Notes: generated by a model not told the origin, from the letters alone. Positions 1-9,259 are shown, numbered from the stretch's first letter. The stretch is DNA of 64,000 nt from Rhodocaloribacter sp964552015 (GCA_964552015.1 CAZKFR010000011.1:8552-72551), one strand, 5' to 3'. A program made the numbers and translations.

Positions 1-1214
1 CGCAGCGCCAAAGACCTCGATACGGACCTGCGCCTGCTCCTGGAGAAATGGCGCAAGATCGAGCAGAAACTGGCGGGCAAACCCAAGCCGCCCCTGGTCG
101 TGCACGAAGACGTGAACATGGTCTCGTCCGTCATCCGAGACCTGTTCTCGGAGGATTACGACCGTATCCTGATCGACAACCCGCGCGTCTACCGCAACAT
201 CAAGGGGTACGTGCAGGCGGTGGCGCCGCAGATGGCGCCGGCCGTGCAACTCTACAAGGGCAAGCAGCCCATCTTCGAAGCGACCAAGATCGCCCGTGAC
301 GTGGCCGAGGCGTTCGAGAGCCGGGTCAACCTGCCCTCGGGCGGCTACCTGTTCATCGAGCAGACCGAGGCGATGCACGTCATCGACGTCAACTCGGGGC
401 GGGCCGGCAAGGGGCTGACGCAGGAGCAGAACTCGCTCCGGGTGAACCTGGAGGCCGCCCGCGTCATCGCACGGCAGATCCGCCTGCGTGACCTGGGCGG
501 CATCATCGTCGTCGACTTCATCGACATGCGCGACGAGCGCAACCGCCGCAAGGTCTACGAGGCGATGAAACAGGAATTCCGCAAGGACCGGGCGGTGACG
601 AAGATTCTGCCGATGAGTGATTTCGGGCTGATCCAGATCACGCGGCAGCGCCTGCGGCCCAGCATCACGACNNNNNNNNNNNNNNNNNNNNNNNNNNNNN
701 NNNNNNNNNNNNNNNNNNNNNNNNNNNNNNNNNNNNNNNNNNNNNNNNNNNNNNNNNNNNNNNNNNNNNNNGTGATTTCGGGCTGATCCAGATCACGCGG
801 CAGCGCCTGCGGCCCAGCATCACGACGACGTTCAGCGGGCCGAACGGGAAGGCGGCGGCGACCGACGAGACGGAGGAGCCCGAGCCTGCGCCGGCCCAAC
901 CCGCGCCGGTCAGGGCCGCGCCGGTCAGGGCCGCGCCGGCACCCGAGCGCAACGGGCATGCCGTGACGGCCCCCGAAGCCCTGATCGAAGCGATCGAGCA
1001 GGGGATCGAGTCCTATAAAGAGACCGGACAGCGGGGTCCGCTGCGGCTGCGGGTCCATCCGTTCACGGAGGCCTACCTGCGGCGCGGCCTGATCAACCAT
1101 GTGGGGCGCTGGCGCATGAAGCATCACGTCCGTGTGCGCCTGGAGACGGACCCGGCCATCGACCCGCTCCATTTCCGCCTCTTCGACGCCGAGACGGGCA
1201 AGGAGGTCGTGTGA
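1..1214 (+). CDS. rng: Ribonuclease G (RNase E/G family), 5' end outside the window, interrupted by an N gap
   Basis: Endoribonuclease of the RNase E/G family, acting in rRNA maturation and mRNA decay. Reading is open from base 1, so the N-terminus (including the S1 domain) is missing. The catalytic core is clear: a DVNSG motif and a DFIDM motif supply the two metal-binding aspartates expected of the family, followed by SDFGL and TRQRLRP. A 100-N run splits the frame, but the 55 bases on each side are identical; removing the duplicate and the Ns restores one continuous frame to the TGA at 1212-1214. After TRQRLRP the zinc-link CPxC motif usual in this family is absent and is replaced by a Pro/Ala linker with a duplicated PVRAA unit. 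The downstream gene starts inside this stop codon. Confidence 0.93.
617..826. repeat. 55-bp identical flanks around the N gap (contig-end overlap)
   Basis: Bases 617-671 and 772-826 match over all 55 positions. Removing one copy plus the Ns keeps the rng frame, which argues for an unresolved contig overlap and against a biological duplication. Confidence 0.9.
672..771. other. Assembly gap of 100 N inside rng
   Basis: Exactly 100 N, a scaffolding placeholder. The 55 bases before it (617-671) and after it (772-826) are identical, so the true sequence is probably continuous and about 155 bases shorter. Confidence 0.95.
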
Positions 1215-1969
1215 TGCGGCTGTGTGCAGAGGGCCTGCCCCGGTGGGGGGCGGGCCTGCTCCTGGGGGCACTCCTGCTGGCTGTACCACCTGCGGTCGCA
1301 CAGTCTCTTTTCGGTGAGGCGGACGGGCCGGCCCAGGCCTTCACGATCGGCTACGTGGGGGTGGACTTCACGTACAACGGCGACGCCCGCCCCGAGCCGA
1401 CGTTCGAGTTCGAAGGGCCGGTGGTGGGCGTTCGTTTTGCACGGCCCGGCTTTGTTGCCGCACTGGCCTACGGGGCGCACACGCAGGACGGCGCGGACCG
1501 GCGGCTGCTCGACGTCAACCTGATGCTGTGGGGGGAATGGCAGCCCTTTGCGTTGGCCACACAGAGCCGGGCTCGTTTCTTCGTGCCGGTGGTGCTGCAC
1601 AGCGGCTACCGCCGGGTGTCGCGTCCCGGCGCCGACGACGATCTGCTCGAGGCCTTCGAGTTCAGTGTGCTCGGGCTCGGCACGGGAGGCGGTTTTCGGT
1701 ACGCCGGCGCACGGGTCGGCATCGAGGCACGGGCCACGCCGGCCGTCGGGCTGGCGCTGCGTTCCTTCGGCGAGGGCACGGGCCTGTCGACCTTCGTTGA
1801 GGCCGACGTGCAGGTGCACGTCGCCCGCGTCGCCGGCCGGCTCGGGCTGTCGGCCGGGGTGGGGTACCGGCTGCAGACCTGGAACGGCGGCGGGTCGGGC
1901 TTCCTCGCCGGCGACTTCTTCGACTACAGGGGCGAACAGCGCTCGTTTCGCCTCGGTGTCAACTGGTGA
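1214..1969 (+). CDS. Secreted or outer-membrane beta-rich protein, unknown function
   Basis: Begins with a signal peptide (basic start, then a run of Leu/Ala/Gly ending in VAQ, about 30 residues). The mature part has alternating hydrophobic and polar residues, many Gly and aromatics, and ends in a Trp (RLGVNW), as expected for a beta-barrel or beta-sandwich envelope protein. ATG at 1214 overlaps the rng stop (TGATG) and has a strong AAGGAGGT six bases upstream, so it is preferred over the GTG at 1211. The overlap implies translational coupling with rng. I do not recognise the family; length is about 251 residues. Confidence 0.8.
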   Translation: MRLCAEGLPRWGAGLLLGALLLAVPPAVAQSLFGEADGPAQAFTIGYVGVDFTYNGDARPEPTFEFEGPVVGVRFARPGFVAALAYGAHTQDGADRRLLDVNLMLWGEWQPFALATQSRARFFVPVVLHSGYRRVSRPGADDDLLEAFEFSVLGLGTGGGFRYAGARVGIEARATPAVGLALRSFGEGTGLSTFVEADVQVHVARVAGRLGLSAGVGYRLQTWNGGGSGFLAGDFFDYRGEQRSFRLGVNW

Positions 1970-2043
1970 GCCGGCACACCGGCCGCTGAAACCTGGGTGC
2001 GGCCTTCGGGGTTGGCGACGGGGTAACGCGCACGAAGGCAGCC

Positions 2044-2334
2044 ATGAAGGTATCGCAGATCGTCAGAGAACTGGAGGACGCCGTGCGCCGGATGGGCGTA
2101 CGGGTGCGCTTCGAGCAGGGCAATTTCCGGGGCGGCTACTGCAAGGTGGGTGACGAGGAAGTCGTCGTGCTCAACAAGCGCCATCCGCCCGAGGCGCACC
2201 TGGCCGTTCTGGCCGATGCGCTGCGCGAGCTGCCCGTCGAGACGGTGTTCCTGCGGCCGGCGGTGCGGGCGGCGCTCGAGGCGGCCTGGGCCCGCCGCGC
2301 CGACGTGGTGCTGGAGGAGGACGAGGATGCCTGA
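2044..2334 (+). CDS. Small conserved-looking protein of unknown function
   Basis: A 96-residue soluble protein with no signal peptide or membrane segment. The N-terminal half is basic (VRRMGVRVRFEQGNFRGGYC) and the C-terminal tail is acidic (LEEDEDA). It overlaps the start of the next gene by 8 bases, a sign of tight coupling with the metallo-hydrolase. I do not recognise a domain. Small proteins of this look sit beside metabolic genes in many Bacteroidota, but that is only context. Confidence 0.75.
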   Translation: MKVSQIVRELEDAVRRMGVRVRFEQGNFRGGYCKVGDEEVVVLNKRHPPEAHLAVLADALRELPVETVFLRPAVRAALEAAWARRADVVLEEDEDA

Positions 2335-3139
2335 AGCCCCCCCGCTAAAAGTAACGCTGCTGGGCACAGGTACCTCCACCGGCGTGCCCGTCATCGGGTG
2401 CCGCTGCCGCGTCTGCCGCTCCGACGACCCGCGCGACGAACGGACCCGCTGTGCGTGCCTGGTCACCTGTGGCGATCTCCATCTGGTCATCGACACCGGC
2501 CCGGACTTCCGGCGGCAGGCCCTCCGTGAAGACCTGCGCCGGGTCGATGCCGTGCTCTTTACCCACCACCACTTCGACCACGTCGTAGGGCTGGACGACC
2601 TGCGGCCCTTCTTCTTCGACAATGCCGCCCCCATCCCGTGTTATGCGCGGGCCAACACGGCGGACGTGCTCCGCACCATGTTCCAGTACATCTTCTGCGA
2701 CGGGACCTACCCCGGCGTGCCGCGCCTGGAACTGCACCCGGTCGATGGGCCGTTCGTGGTGCGCAGCCGCTACGGCACGGGCACGGCGGTACGGGTGGAG
2801 CCCATCGACGTCTTCCACGGGGCCTTGCCCATGTTCGGCTACCGCATCGGCCGGTTTGCTTACCTGACCGACACCAACCGCATCCCCGAGGCCAGCCTGG
2901 CCCGGCTCCGGGGCCTGGACGTGCTGGTGCTCGATGCGCTTCGCCACGAGCCGCACCGCACCCACTTCACCATCGAGGAGGCCGTGGCGATGGCCCGCCG
3001 CATCGGGGCGCGGCAGACCTATTTCATCCACATGACCCACAGCATCCTGCACGCCGAAGAAGATGCTCGCCTGCCCGAGGGTGTCAACCTCGGCTACGAT
3101 GGCTTATCTTTCGACGTCGCCGGCGGGCCGATGCCCTGA
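2327..3139 (+). CDS. MBL-fold metallo-hydrolase, PhnP-like
   Basis: Metallo-beta-lactamase-fold hydrolase of the type related to PhnP (phosphoribosyl cyclic phosphodiesterase). The HHHFDH signature at residues 80-85 gives the HxHxDH dinuclear metal site, and a second His region lies in YFIHMTHSI. The N-terminal GTGTSTGVPVIGC loop followed by CRCRVC (Cys25, 27, 30) matches the extra zinc-binding cysteines of PhnP-type enzymes. The start is the ATG at 2327, overlapping the upstream gene by 8 bases. Length 270 residues is normal for the family. No phn operon is present, so the substrate cannot be read from context; a cyclic phosphodiester is only a possibility. Confidence 0.88.
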   Translation: MPEAPPLKVTLLGTGTSTGVPVIGCRCRVCRSDDPRDERTRCACLVTCGDLHLVIDTGPDFRRQALREDLRRVDAVLFTHHHFDHVVGLDDLRPFFFDNAAPIPCYARANTADVLRTMFQYIFCDGTYPGVPRLELHPVDGPFVVRSRYGTGTAVRVEPIDVFHGALPMFGYRIGRFAYLTDTNRIPEASLARLRGLDVLVLDALRHEPHRTHFTIEEAVAMARRIGARQTYFIHMTHSILHAEEDARLPEGVNLGYDGLSFDVAGGPMP

Positions 3140-3178
3140 GCCGCCGGGTCGTCCCCCCCACGCTCCAGCCTGGTCTTC

Positions 3179-3625
3179 ATGAAGATCCTGATCCTCAACG
3201 GGCCGAACCTGAACCTGCTGGGCACGCGCGAGCCCGCAACGTATGGGGCCGCCACGCTCGACGATCTGGCGGCGGGACTCCGCCGGGCGTTCCCGGACGT
3301 GACGCTCGCCTTCTTTCAGAGCAACCACGAGGGGGACCTGATCGACCGGCTCCATGCCGCGCACGAGGAGCGTCTCGACGGGATCGTGTTCAACCCGGGA
3401 GGGTACACGCACACGTCCGTCGCGCTCCGGGATGCGGTGGCGGCCATCGACGTGCCGGTCCTGGAGGTGCACCTGTCGAACATCCATGCGCGGGAGCCGT
3501 TCCGCCGTCGCTCGCTGCTGGCGCCGGTGTGTGCCGGGCAGATCAGCGGCCTCGGCCCGGCCGGCTACCACCTGGCCGTGCGCTATTTCGTCGAGCACGC
3601 CCGTCCCTGGAACGAACCGGCCTGA
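3179..3625 (+). CDS. aroQ: Type II 3-dehydroquinate dehydratase
   Basis: Converts 3-dehydroquinate to 3-dehydroshikimate, third step of the shikimate pathway, in the cytoplasm. The 148-residue length is typical of the dodecameric type II enzyme. Family motifs are complete: NGPNLNLLGTREP at the N-terminus with Arg17 and the catalytic Tyr22, QSNHEG near residue 47, FNPGGYTHTS near 71-80, and EVHLSN with the catalytic-base His98. It lies 39 bases downstream of the metallo-hydrolase on the same strand; no other aromatic biosynthesis genes are adjacent. Confidence 0.97.
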   Translation: MKILILNGPNLNLLGTREPATYGAATLDDLAAGLRRAFPDVTLAFFQSNHEGDLIDRLHAAHEERLDGIVFNPGGYTHTSVALRDAVAAIDVPVLEVHLSNIHAREPFRRRSLLAPVCAGQISGLGPAGYHLAVRYFVEHARPWNEPA

Positions 3626-3644
3626 ACCACCTGGCCTTGCCGAC

Positions 3645-4154
3645 GTGGCCACCTATCGCGGACATATTGCGGGGGCATCGTTCTTCTACGGCCTGTACCT
3701 GGCCGTGCTCGTGTTCCTGTTCACCATCGACGCGGCCTACCTGCGCTTCACGACCGTCGAACTGGTGGCCTACCCGCTGGCCCTCTTCGGGTTGTGCCTG
3801 ATGTTCGGTCTCTGGCCGGACGTGGACACCAACTCGGTCGGTCAGAACCTCTTCTATACCATCTTCTTCCTGGCCGATGTGGTGCTCATCGCCACGAAGC
3901 ACTTCGAGGAGGCGGCCTACCTGGGGCTCTTTGCCATCCTGCCCGTGCTGGGCAAGCACCGGGGGTGGACGCACACGTGGTGGGCGATGCTGCTGATCCC
4001 ATCGCCGCTCTTGTTGCTGCCGTACGTGTTTTTCCCGGAGCGCCCGCTCTCGGGGCTGCCGTTCTACGGGGCGGCCGTCGTCGGGTACTTCAGCCACCTG
4101 TTCATGGACGGGCTGGTCATCCGGTTCCGGCGCCGCCGGCGCGTGGCTCGCTAG
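3645..4154 (+). CDS. YdjM-like integral membrane metal-dependent hydrolase (DUF457/PF04307 type)
   Basis: A membrane protein of about 169 residues with several hydrophobic helices. The HRGWTH motif in the middle and SHLFMDG near the end are characteristic of the YdjM / LexA-binding inner-membrane putative hydrolase family. The function of the family is poorly defined. The GTG at 3645 is the earliest start that does not overlap aroQ; there is no good ribosome binding site, so the start is uncertain. The flippase follows almost at once, so the two are probably co-transcribed. Confidence 0.8.
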   Translation: MATYRGHIAGASFFYGLYLAVLVFLFTIDAAYLRFTTVELVAYPLALFGLCLMFGLWPDVDTNSVGQNLFYTIFFLADVVLIATKHFEEAAYLGLFAILPVLGKHRGWTHTWWAMLLIPSPLLLLPYVFFPERPLSGLPFYGAAVVGYFSHLFMDGLVIRFRRRRRVAR

Positions 4155-4172
4155 GAGGTGCGGTCGGGCGCG

Positions 4173-5723
4173 ATGGGCTTTTTCGACCGGATCAAGCAAC
4201 TCGCCTCCGAGACGGCGGTCTACGGCCTGGCCTCCATCGTGGGGCGGATGATCGGGTACCTGCTCTTCCCGATCTACTCACACGTCTTCCTGCCCGATCA
4301 GTACGGGGTCGTCTCGCTCGTCTACACGGCGTTCATCTTCCTGAACGTGGTCTACCAGTACGGGATGGAGTCGGCCTACCTGAAGTTTGCCACGGACAGC
4401 GCAGACGTGGCGGAGCGGCGGGCGACCTTCAGTACGGCGGTCGGCTCGCTGCTGGTAACGTCGTTGGGGCTCTCGGTGCTGATGGTGCTGGCGCGGGAGC
4501 CGGTGGCGGCGCTCATCGGCCTGGGGTCGGGCTGGCATCACCTGCTTCATTACGCCGCGCTGATCCTCCTGCTGGACACGCTGGCCGTCGTGCCGATGGC
4601 CGAGTTGCGGCTACAGAACCGTCCCGGTCGTTTTGCCGCCATCCGCCTGACGGCCGCCGTGGTCAATGTGGGGATGAACGTGGTGCTGCTGTTCGTGGTG
4701 GGGATGGGCGTCGAGGCCGTGTTCGTGGCGAACGTGGTCTCCTCGGCGGTGGTGCTCGTGCTGCTGGCGCCCACGTTTGCGGTGTCCCTGCGCTGGACGT
4801 TTGACCGGGCGCGGTGGCGGGAGATGCTGGCCTTCGCGCTGCCGTTCGTACCGGGTGGGTTGGGCTATGCCGTCACCGAGCGGATCAATATTTTCTTTCT
4901 GAGCCGCATGACGCCCGAGCGGGTGCTGGATCTGTACGGGGAGGCGATGACGCCGGCGGCGCGGGCGGCGCTCGAAGCCGGCCCGGCCTCGGCCTACAGC
5001 GACTTCGTGGTGGGGGTCTTCAGCGGGTGCCTCAAGCTGGCCATCTTCATGATGCTCGTCACCCAGATGTTTCGCTATGCCTGGCAGCCGTTCTTCCTCC
5101 AGCATGCCCGTGATGACGATGCCCGCCCGCTTTTCGCGCGGGTCTTCACGCTGTTCACGGCCGTCGGGCTGTTCGTGGTGCTGGCCGTCTCGTTCTTCGC
5201 GCAGGAGATCGTGGCGTTGCCCTTGCCGGGGGGGCGGCATCTGGTGGCGGAGAGCTACTGGCCCGGCCTGTTCATCGTCCCACCGGCCCTGCTGGGCTAC
5301 CTGTTCCAGGGATGGTACTACAACTTCTCGGCGGGGGCCTACATCGAGAAGCAGACGAAGCACTTCATCACGTGTACGCTGGCCGGGAGCGCGCTGGCGC
5401 TGGTGCTGAACGCGGCGCTGGTGCCACGCTACGGGATGCTGGCCGCCGCCTGGGCCACGACGCTCGCCTATGCCCTGATGGCGCTGTTGCTCCACGCGCT
5501 GGTACGGCGTTTTTACCCCGTGCCGTATGCCTGGCGGCCGGTGCTGGGCATGGGTGCGCTGGCCGCCACGCTGTTCTTCGCATGGCAGGCCGTGCCGGCG
5601 CTGCAGCGATGGTGGGCCGAGGCGCTGCTGCTGGCGGTCTTCGTGGCGGGTCTGCCGGCGCTGAGGATCGTCTCGCCGGCGATGGTACGCCGCCTCCTGC
5701 CCGGATCCCGGCGCGGTGCCTGA
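4173..5723 (+). CDS. Polysaccharide/lipid flippase of the MATE-like MOP superfamily (Wzx-like)
   Basis: A polytopic inner-membrane protein of 516 residues with about 12-14 hydrophobic segments. The N-terminus (IKQLASETAVYGLASIVGRM) matches the start of lipopolysaccharide/teichoic acid flippases, which move undecaprenyl-linked saccharides across the membrane. ATG at 4173 is chosen because the GTG at 4158 lies inside the AGGAGG sequence. No glycosyltransferases are adjacent, so the substrate is unknown. Confidence 0.85.
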   Translation: MGFFDRIKQLASETAVYGLASIVGRMIGYLLFPIYSHVFLPDQYGVVSLVYTAFIFLNVVYQYGMESAYLKFATDSADVAERRATFSTAVGSLLVTSLGLSVLMVLAREPVAALIGLGSGWHHLLHYAALILLLDTLAVVPMAELRLQNRPGRFAAIRLTAAVVNVGMNVVLLFVVGMGVEAVFVANVVSSAVVLVLLAPTFAVSLRWTFDRARWREMLAFALPFVPGGLGYAVTERINIFFLSRMTPERVLDLYGEAMTPAARAALEAGPASAYSDFVVGVFSGCLKLAIFMMLVTQMFRYAWQPFFLQHARDDDARPLFARVFTLFTAVGLFVVLAVSFFAQEIVALPLPGGRHLVAESYWPGLFIVPPALLGYLFQGWYYNFSAGAYIEKQTKHFITCTLAGSALALVLNAALVPRYGMLAAAWATTLAYALMALLLHALVRRFYPVPYAWRPVLGMGALAATLFFAWQAVPALQRWWAEALLLAVFVAGLPALRIVSPAMVRRLLPGSRRGA

Positions 5724-5729
5724 GACCGG

Positions 5730-6029
5730 TCAGGGCAGGCGCTCCACCCGTACGACACGGAGGTGGGCAAACGGGCGGTCGTTCCAGGTGCCGGCATAGA
5801 CGTGGCCCGTGATCCGGTACCGGTACGAGGGGGAAAATTCCGGCGCCGGCCGTTCCTCGAACGTGAGGACGTAGAGGTTGTGAGCAGGCGTTTCCAGCAC
5901 CAGCCGGCTGAACGGCTCGTTGCCCCGGCGATGTACCTCCCCTTCCACCGTGATCAGGTCGGGCGAGAGCGGGGCGCTGGAAGCACAACCGGCCAGCAAC
6001 AGCAACAGGAGGGCGCAGACGCGAAACAT
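5730..6029 (-). CDS. Small lipoprotein, unknown function
   Basis: 99 residues. The N-terminus is a short basic start plus a Leu-rich stretch ending in a clear lipobox (LLAGC), so it should be lipidated and envelope-anchored. The remainder looks like a small beta domain and has no recognised motif. It is convergent with the flippase gene, six bases apart, and divergent from the secreted protease gene. Confidence 0.75.
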   Translation of the reverse strand: MFRVCALLLLLLAGCASSAPLSPDLITVEGEVHRRGNEPFSRLVLETPAHNLYVLTFEERPAPEFSPSYRYRITGHVYAGTWNDRPFAHLRVVRVERLP

Positions 6030-6149
6030 GGACAGCGGAAGTTAGACGAACGGACGTGTGTGCGGCAGGCCGCGGCGTGAGCGTTGTATAGCCCCCATGG
6101 GCCGCGAACGTTCCGGGGTGATGGAACGCAGATCCGCGTAGACGGCCGT

Positions 6150-6177
6150 GTCGCCGCGAAAAAAAGGGTGCGGCGAC
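6150..6177. promoter_or_regulatory. Hairpin in the divergent intergenic region, function unknown
   Basis: GTCGCCGC pairs perfectly with GCGGCGAC across a 12-base A-rich loop. It lies in the 276-base space between the lipoprotein and the secreted protease, which are divergent. It could act in a leader RNA or be chance in GC-rich DNA. Confidence 0.25.
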
Positions 6178-6305
6178 GCCATGAAACCGCTGAGGCATGC
6201 CGTCTCCGGTAGAAAAGGCCTGTGTAGAGGGAACGGGCGATGCGCATGGATGTTTTCCTCTGCACCCCACCGGTCGCATTTTTTAGGCTCAACCCTCGTG
6301 ACGTG

Positions 6306-8759
6306 ATGAGACGATTGCTCCCCCTGTTCTTGTTCATGCTGTGGATGCTACCCGTCCGGGCGCAGGTGCCGCTTCAAACCCCCAAGCTGCGCGTCCCGGC
6401 CGCGTCGCCCGAAGCGGTGGACGCGGCGCCGGCCCGGGCCGTGCACGTGACCGACCGACTGGTGGCATCGCCCGAGGGACAGGCCGCCCTGCGGGCCTTC
6501 CACGCGGCGAAGGCGGCGGGCCGCCTGCCACAGCGCAAGGCCGGTGCAGCCCCCTGCACCATCGGGCAGACCCGGACGTTCAACGTGCTCAAAGACGTGG
6601 TTTCGTCCTCTATCGGCTGGGTGCCCAAGACGTTCGAGTGCAAGGCCTCGAACAACCTGGCGAGTGTGTGGGTCGAGACGAGCCAGCTGGGCGTCGTCAG
6701 CCAGGCGGACCTCGAAGCGCTGGAGACGGCGTTGCTCTCGAGCACCCCGGCCGGCTCCTTTGACCCGGACCAGGGCATCATCGCCAACGACGAGGCCGTC
6801 TTCGGCAGTCCTCCCAACTTCGACGGCGACGGGGTGGTCGATGTCCTGCTTTACGACGTCACGGAGGGCCCCGACGCGGATGAGGGCGTCTTCGTGCTCG
6901 GCTTTTTCTCGCCCACCGACATCAACCCCAACGCCGGGCCCGGGCAGGGCAACCAGGCCGACGTACTCTACCTGGACACCAACCCGCAGATGACCGAGCC
7001 CGGACGCTTCGGGCGGGGACCCGAACTGGTGCGGATCACCGCGGCCCATGAGTACCAGCACCTCATCCACGCCAACTACGACCTGAACGAGATCACGTTC
7101 GTCAACGAGGCCCAGTCCGAGTGGGCCGAGTACATGAACGGCTACCAGGGACGCTTCATCACGTACCTGAACGACGTCGCCGAGCACAACACGTCGTTCC
7201 TGACCTACCGGGAGAATGGGCTGATCGACCGCCAGCGTGGGAGCCTCTTCACCAACTACGTGGCCGAACAGGTGGGCGCGCTCACGGCCGGGGCCATCAC
7301 GCGGGATCCGGGCACCGGCATCGACGGCTACAACAACGTCCTCGGTGCGGAGGCGATGCGTACCCTGCTGGCCGACTTCCACACGGCCAACTTGTTGAAC
7401 GACGTCGGGGTCGACCCGCGGTACGGGTATAGCCGCGACAACCTGAAAAGCGTTCGGGCCGTGCCGGCCGAGGTCATCGACGGGCGGGCCGTCTTCGAGA
7501 CGCCCGCGACCACGTTCATGCTGACCAAAGGCGGCGTGCGGTACATCCGCTGGGAAGACGTGGGCGACTTCATCCTGACGCTCGATGCGCTGCCGCTGAC
7601 GACGCCGCCCATCGGCGTGGAGACGGTACGCACGTGGCTCCGGCCCCGTGTGATCCTGGAGCACACCGACGGGACGGTCGAGGTGGTGCCGGTGACGTTG
7701 CCGGCCGAGGCGCAGGTCTTTGCCGGGCCGCTGGCGGCGTTGACCCTCGTGGTGCCTCACGTCGAACTGGGGGGCAGTGCACTGCCGGCCTCGTTCCAGT
7801 ACGAAGCCTCCTGGACGGCTTCGGGAGCGGGCCTGACGACCGTGGCGGTCGTGCAGGACGACGGCAACGTGCACGTCAACGATGACAACGGCAACGGCTG
7901 GATCTTCACCACCGGCGCCGGAGCGCAGGGCGCCGTGGCCAACCGGGTCGAGGTGCCGTCCGGGACGGTCGCGCTCGACCGCGTCCTCATCGCACCGTTT
8001 TTCGAAAACCAGTTCGGCGGCTCGTCGGTACCGTCCGATGCCCCGCGGGACGTGGCGGTGACCGTCTGGGCGGACGACAACGGCCGCCCCGGCACCGAAC
8101 TGTTTTCGCTCGTGCAGAACCTGGGCAATGGCTACTTCGCCATCAATCTCCAGACGCCCTGTGCCCTCACGTCGGATACGTCGACGGCGCCGTGTCCCAT
8201 CTCGAACTTCTGGTCGGTCGATCTCTCGGCCTACCAGGACCCGTTGAGCAACCTGCCGGACGTCATCTGGGTCGGGTACAAGGAGACGGGCACCGACGTG
8301 AACTACATGGTCATCGTGCCGTCGCGTCATCCGTCCGGGAGTGTCTCCTGGGTGCGGCTCAGTGCCGGAAACTGGGCCGAACTCTGGTCGCTGGGGCTCT
8401 CCAACGGGGCCAGCCTTCGGAACGCGTCGATCCCGATCCGGGCGGAGTTTCTGGTGGATACGGCCACGCCGGTCGAGGACGAGATCGCGCTGCCCGAGCG
8501 CGTGGTGCTCGAGCCGAATCACCCCAACCCCTTCAACCCGGTGACGACGCTGGCGTACCAGCTCGATCGTCCCGCGGAGGTGCGGCTGGCGGTGTACGAC
8601 GTGCTCGGCCGCGAGGTGACGGTGCTGGCCGAAGGGCTGCAACCGGCCGGACGCCACGAGGTCGTCTTCGAGGCCCGTGGACTGCCGAGTGGACTGTATT
8701 TCTACCGGCTGCAGACGCCGACCCGGACCCTCACCCGCACGATGATGCTGCTCCGATGA
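6306..8759 (+). CDS. Secreted zinc metalloprotease-like protein with a T9SS C-terminal sorting domain
   Basis: An 817-residue exported protein. The signal peptide is MRRLLPLFLFMLWMLPVRAQ; ATG at 6306 gives it directly, while the earlier in-frame GTG/ATG codons would add a non-signal leader. A zincin motif HEYQH (His248, Glu249, His252) is followed 16 residues later by NEAQSEWAE, whose Glu268 could be the third ligand, reminiscent of M6/M30-type peptidases. The last 85-90 residues carry the Bacteroidota pattern PNPFNPVT ... VYDVLGREV ... GLYFYRL, the type A sorting domain read by the type IX secretion system. The middle is beta-rich. The likely role is an extracellular protease; substrate unknown. 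Confidence 0.85.
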   Translation: MRRLLPLFLFMLWMLPVRAQVPLQTPKLRVPAASPEAVDAAPARAVHVTDRLVASPEGQAALRAFHAAKAAGRLPQRKAGAAPCTIGQTRTFNVLKDVVSSSIGWVPKTFECKASNNLASVWVETSQLGVVSQADLEALETALLSSTPAGSFDPDQGIIANDEAVFGSPPNFDGDGVVDVLLYDVTEGPDADEGVFVLGFFSPTDINPNAGPGQGNQADVLYLDTNPQMTEPGRFGRGPELVRITAAHEYQHLIHANYDLNEITFVNEAQSEWAEYMNGYQGRFITYLNDVAEHNTSFLTYRENGLIDRQRGSLFTNYVAEQVGALTAGAITRDPGTGIDGYNNVLGAEAMRTLLADFHTANLLNDVGVDPRYGYSRDNLKSVRAVPAEVIDGRAVFETPATTFMLTKGGVRYIRWEDVGDFILTLDALPLTTPPIGVETVRTWLRPRVILEHTDGTVEVVPVTLPAEAQVFAGPLAALTLVVPHVELGGSALPASFQYEASWTASGAGLTTVAVVQDDGNVHVNDDNGNGWIFTTGAGAQGAVANRVEVPSGTVALDRVLIAPFFENQFGGSSVPSDAPRDVAVTVWADDNGRPGTELFSLVQNLGNGYFAINLQTPCALTSDTSTAPCPISNFWSVDLSAYQDPLSNLPDVIWVGYKETGTDVNYMVIVPSRHPSGSVSWVRLSAGNWAELWSLGLSNGASLRNASIPIRAEFLVDTATPVEDEIALPERVVLEPNHPNPFNPVTTLAYQLDRPAEVRLAVYDVLGREVTVLAEGLQPAGRHEVVFEARGLPSGLYFYRLQTPTRTLTRTMMLLR

Positions 8760-8827
8760 GGCGGTTGCGTCGCCCGTCCCGAGCGCCTAACTTGGGCCGG
8801 TCCTGACGTCAACCCGCCTCCGACCGC

Positions 8828-9259
8828 ATGAGCCGTCTGATTCGAACCGGCGATACACCGGCCAAGCGACGCCACGCCCATATGCGCTCCTGCGCCGAGG
8901 TGCTGCGCCTGCTGGCCCAGCGTTCCCACTTCGACGAAGAAGCCCGGGACATGGCGGCCTTCCTCGTCTTCAACCTCCGCGATATTTACCGGATCATCGA
9001 CGAGAGCGCCCATGCCTGGGACGAACGCAACTACTGGAAGAAGGCCGAGGCGCTGCGCGAGAAATGGCGGTGGTGCCGTACCGTCGCCGATGAACTGGAG
9101 CGACTCCTCCTCGACGAAGCCTGGGAGGCTGTTCCTGCAGCGCTCCTGGCGCTCGTGCCGCACTTCCAGCAGGTGACCGTCACAACGATCACGCGGGATG
9201 CGGACTGGTGGTGTGGTGCCTACCGCGCGCTGGTGCGCCAGAAGCGTACGACGGCCTAG
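8828..9259 (+). CDS. Conserved-looking soluble protein of unknown function
   Basis: 143 residues, mostly alpha-helical and charged, with many Arg, Trp and Glu and no signal peptide or membrane span. The segment from 20 to 100 looks like a helical bundle (EVLRLLAQRSHFDEEARDMA and onwards). I do not recognise the family. Its stop overlaps the stop of the convergent gene by a few bases. Confidence 0.65.
   Translation: MSRLIRTGDTPAKRRHAHMRSCAEVLRLLAQRSHFDEEARDMAAFLVFNLRDIYRIIDESAHAWDERNYWKKAEALREKWRWCRTVADELERLLLDEAWEAVPAALLALVPHFQQVTVTTITRDADWWCGAYRALVRQKRTTA

Noticed and set aside
672..771. The rng gene as a pseudogene or two genes
   Set aside because: Identical 55-bp flanks and restored frame on collapse show an assembly gap. 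There is no in-frame stop in the real sequence on either side before the normal end.
2640..3800. Long alternative frame (387 codons) over the metallo-hydrolase, aroQ and membrane genes
   Set aside because: It runs through well-recognised genes in another frame and its translation is Arg/Pro/Gly-rich without domains.
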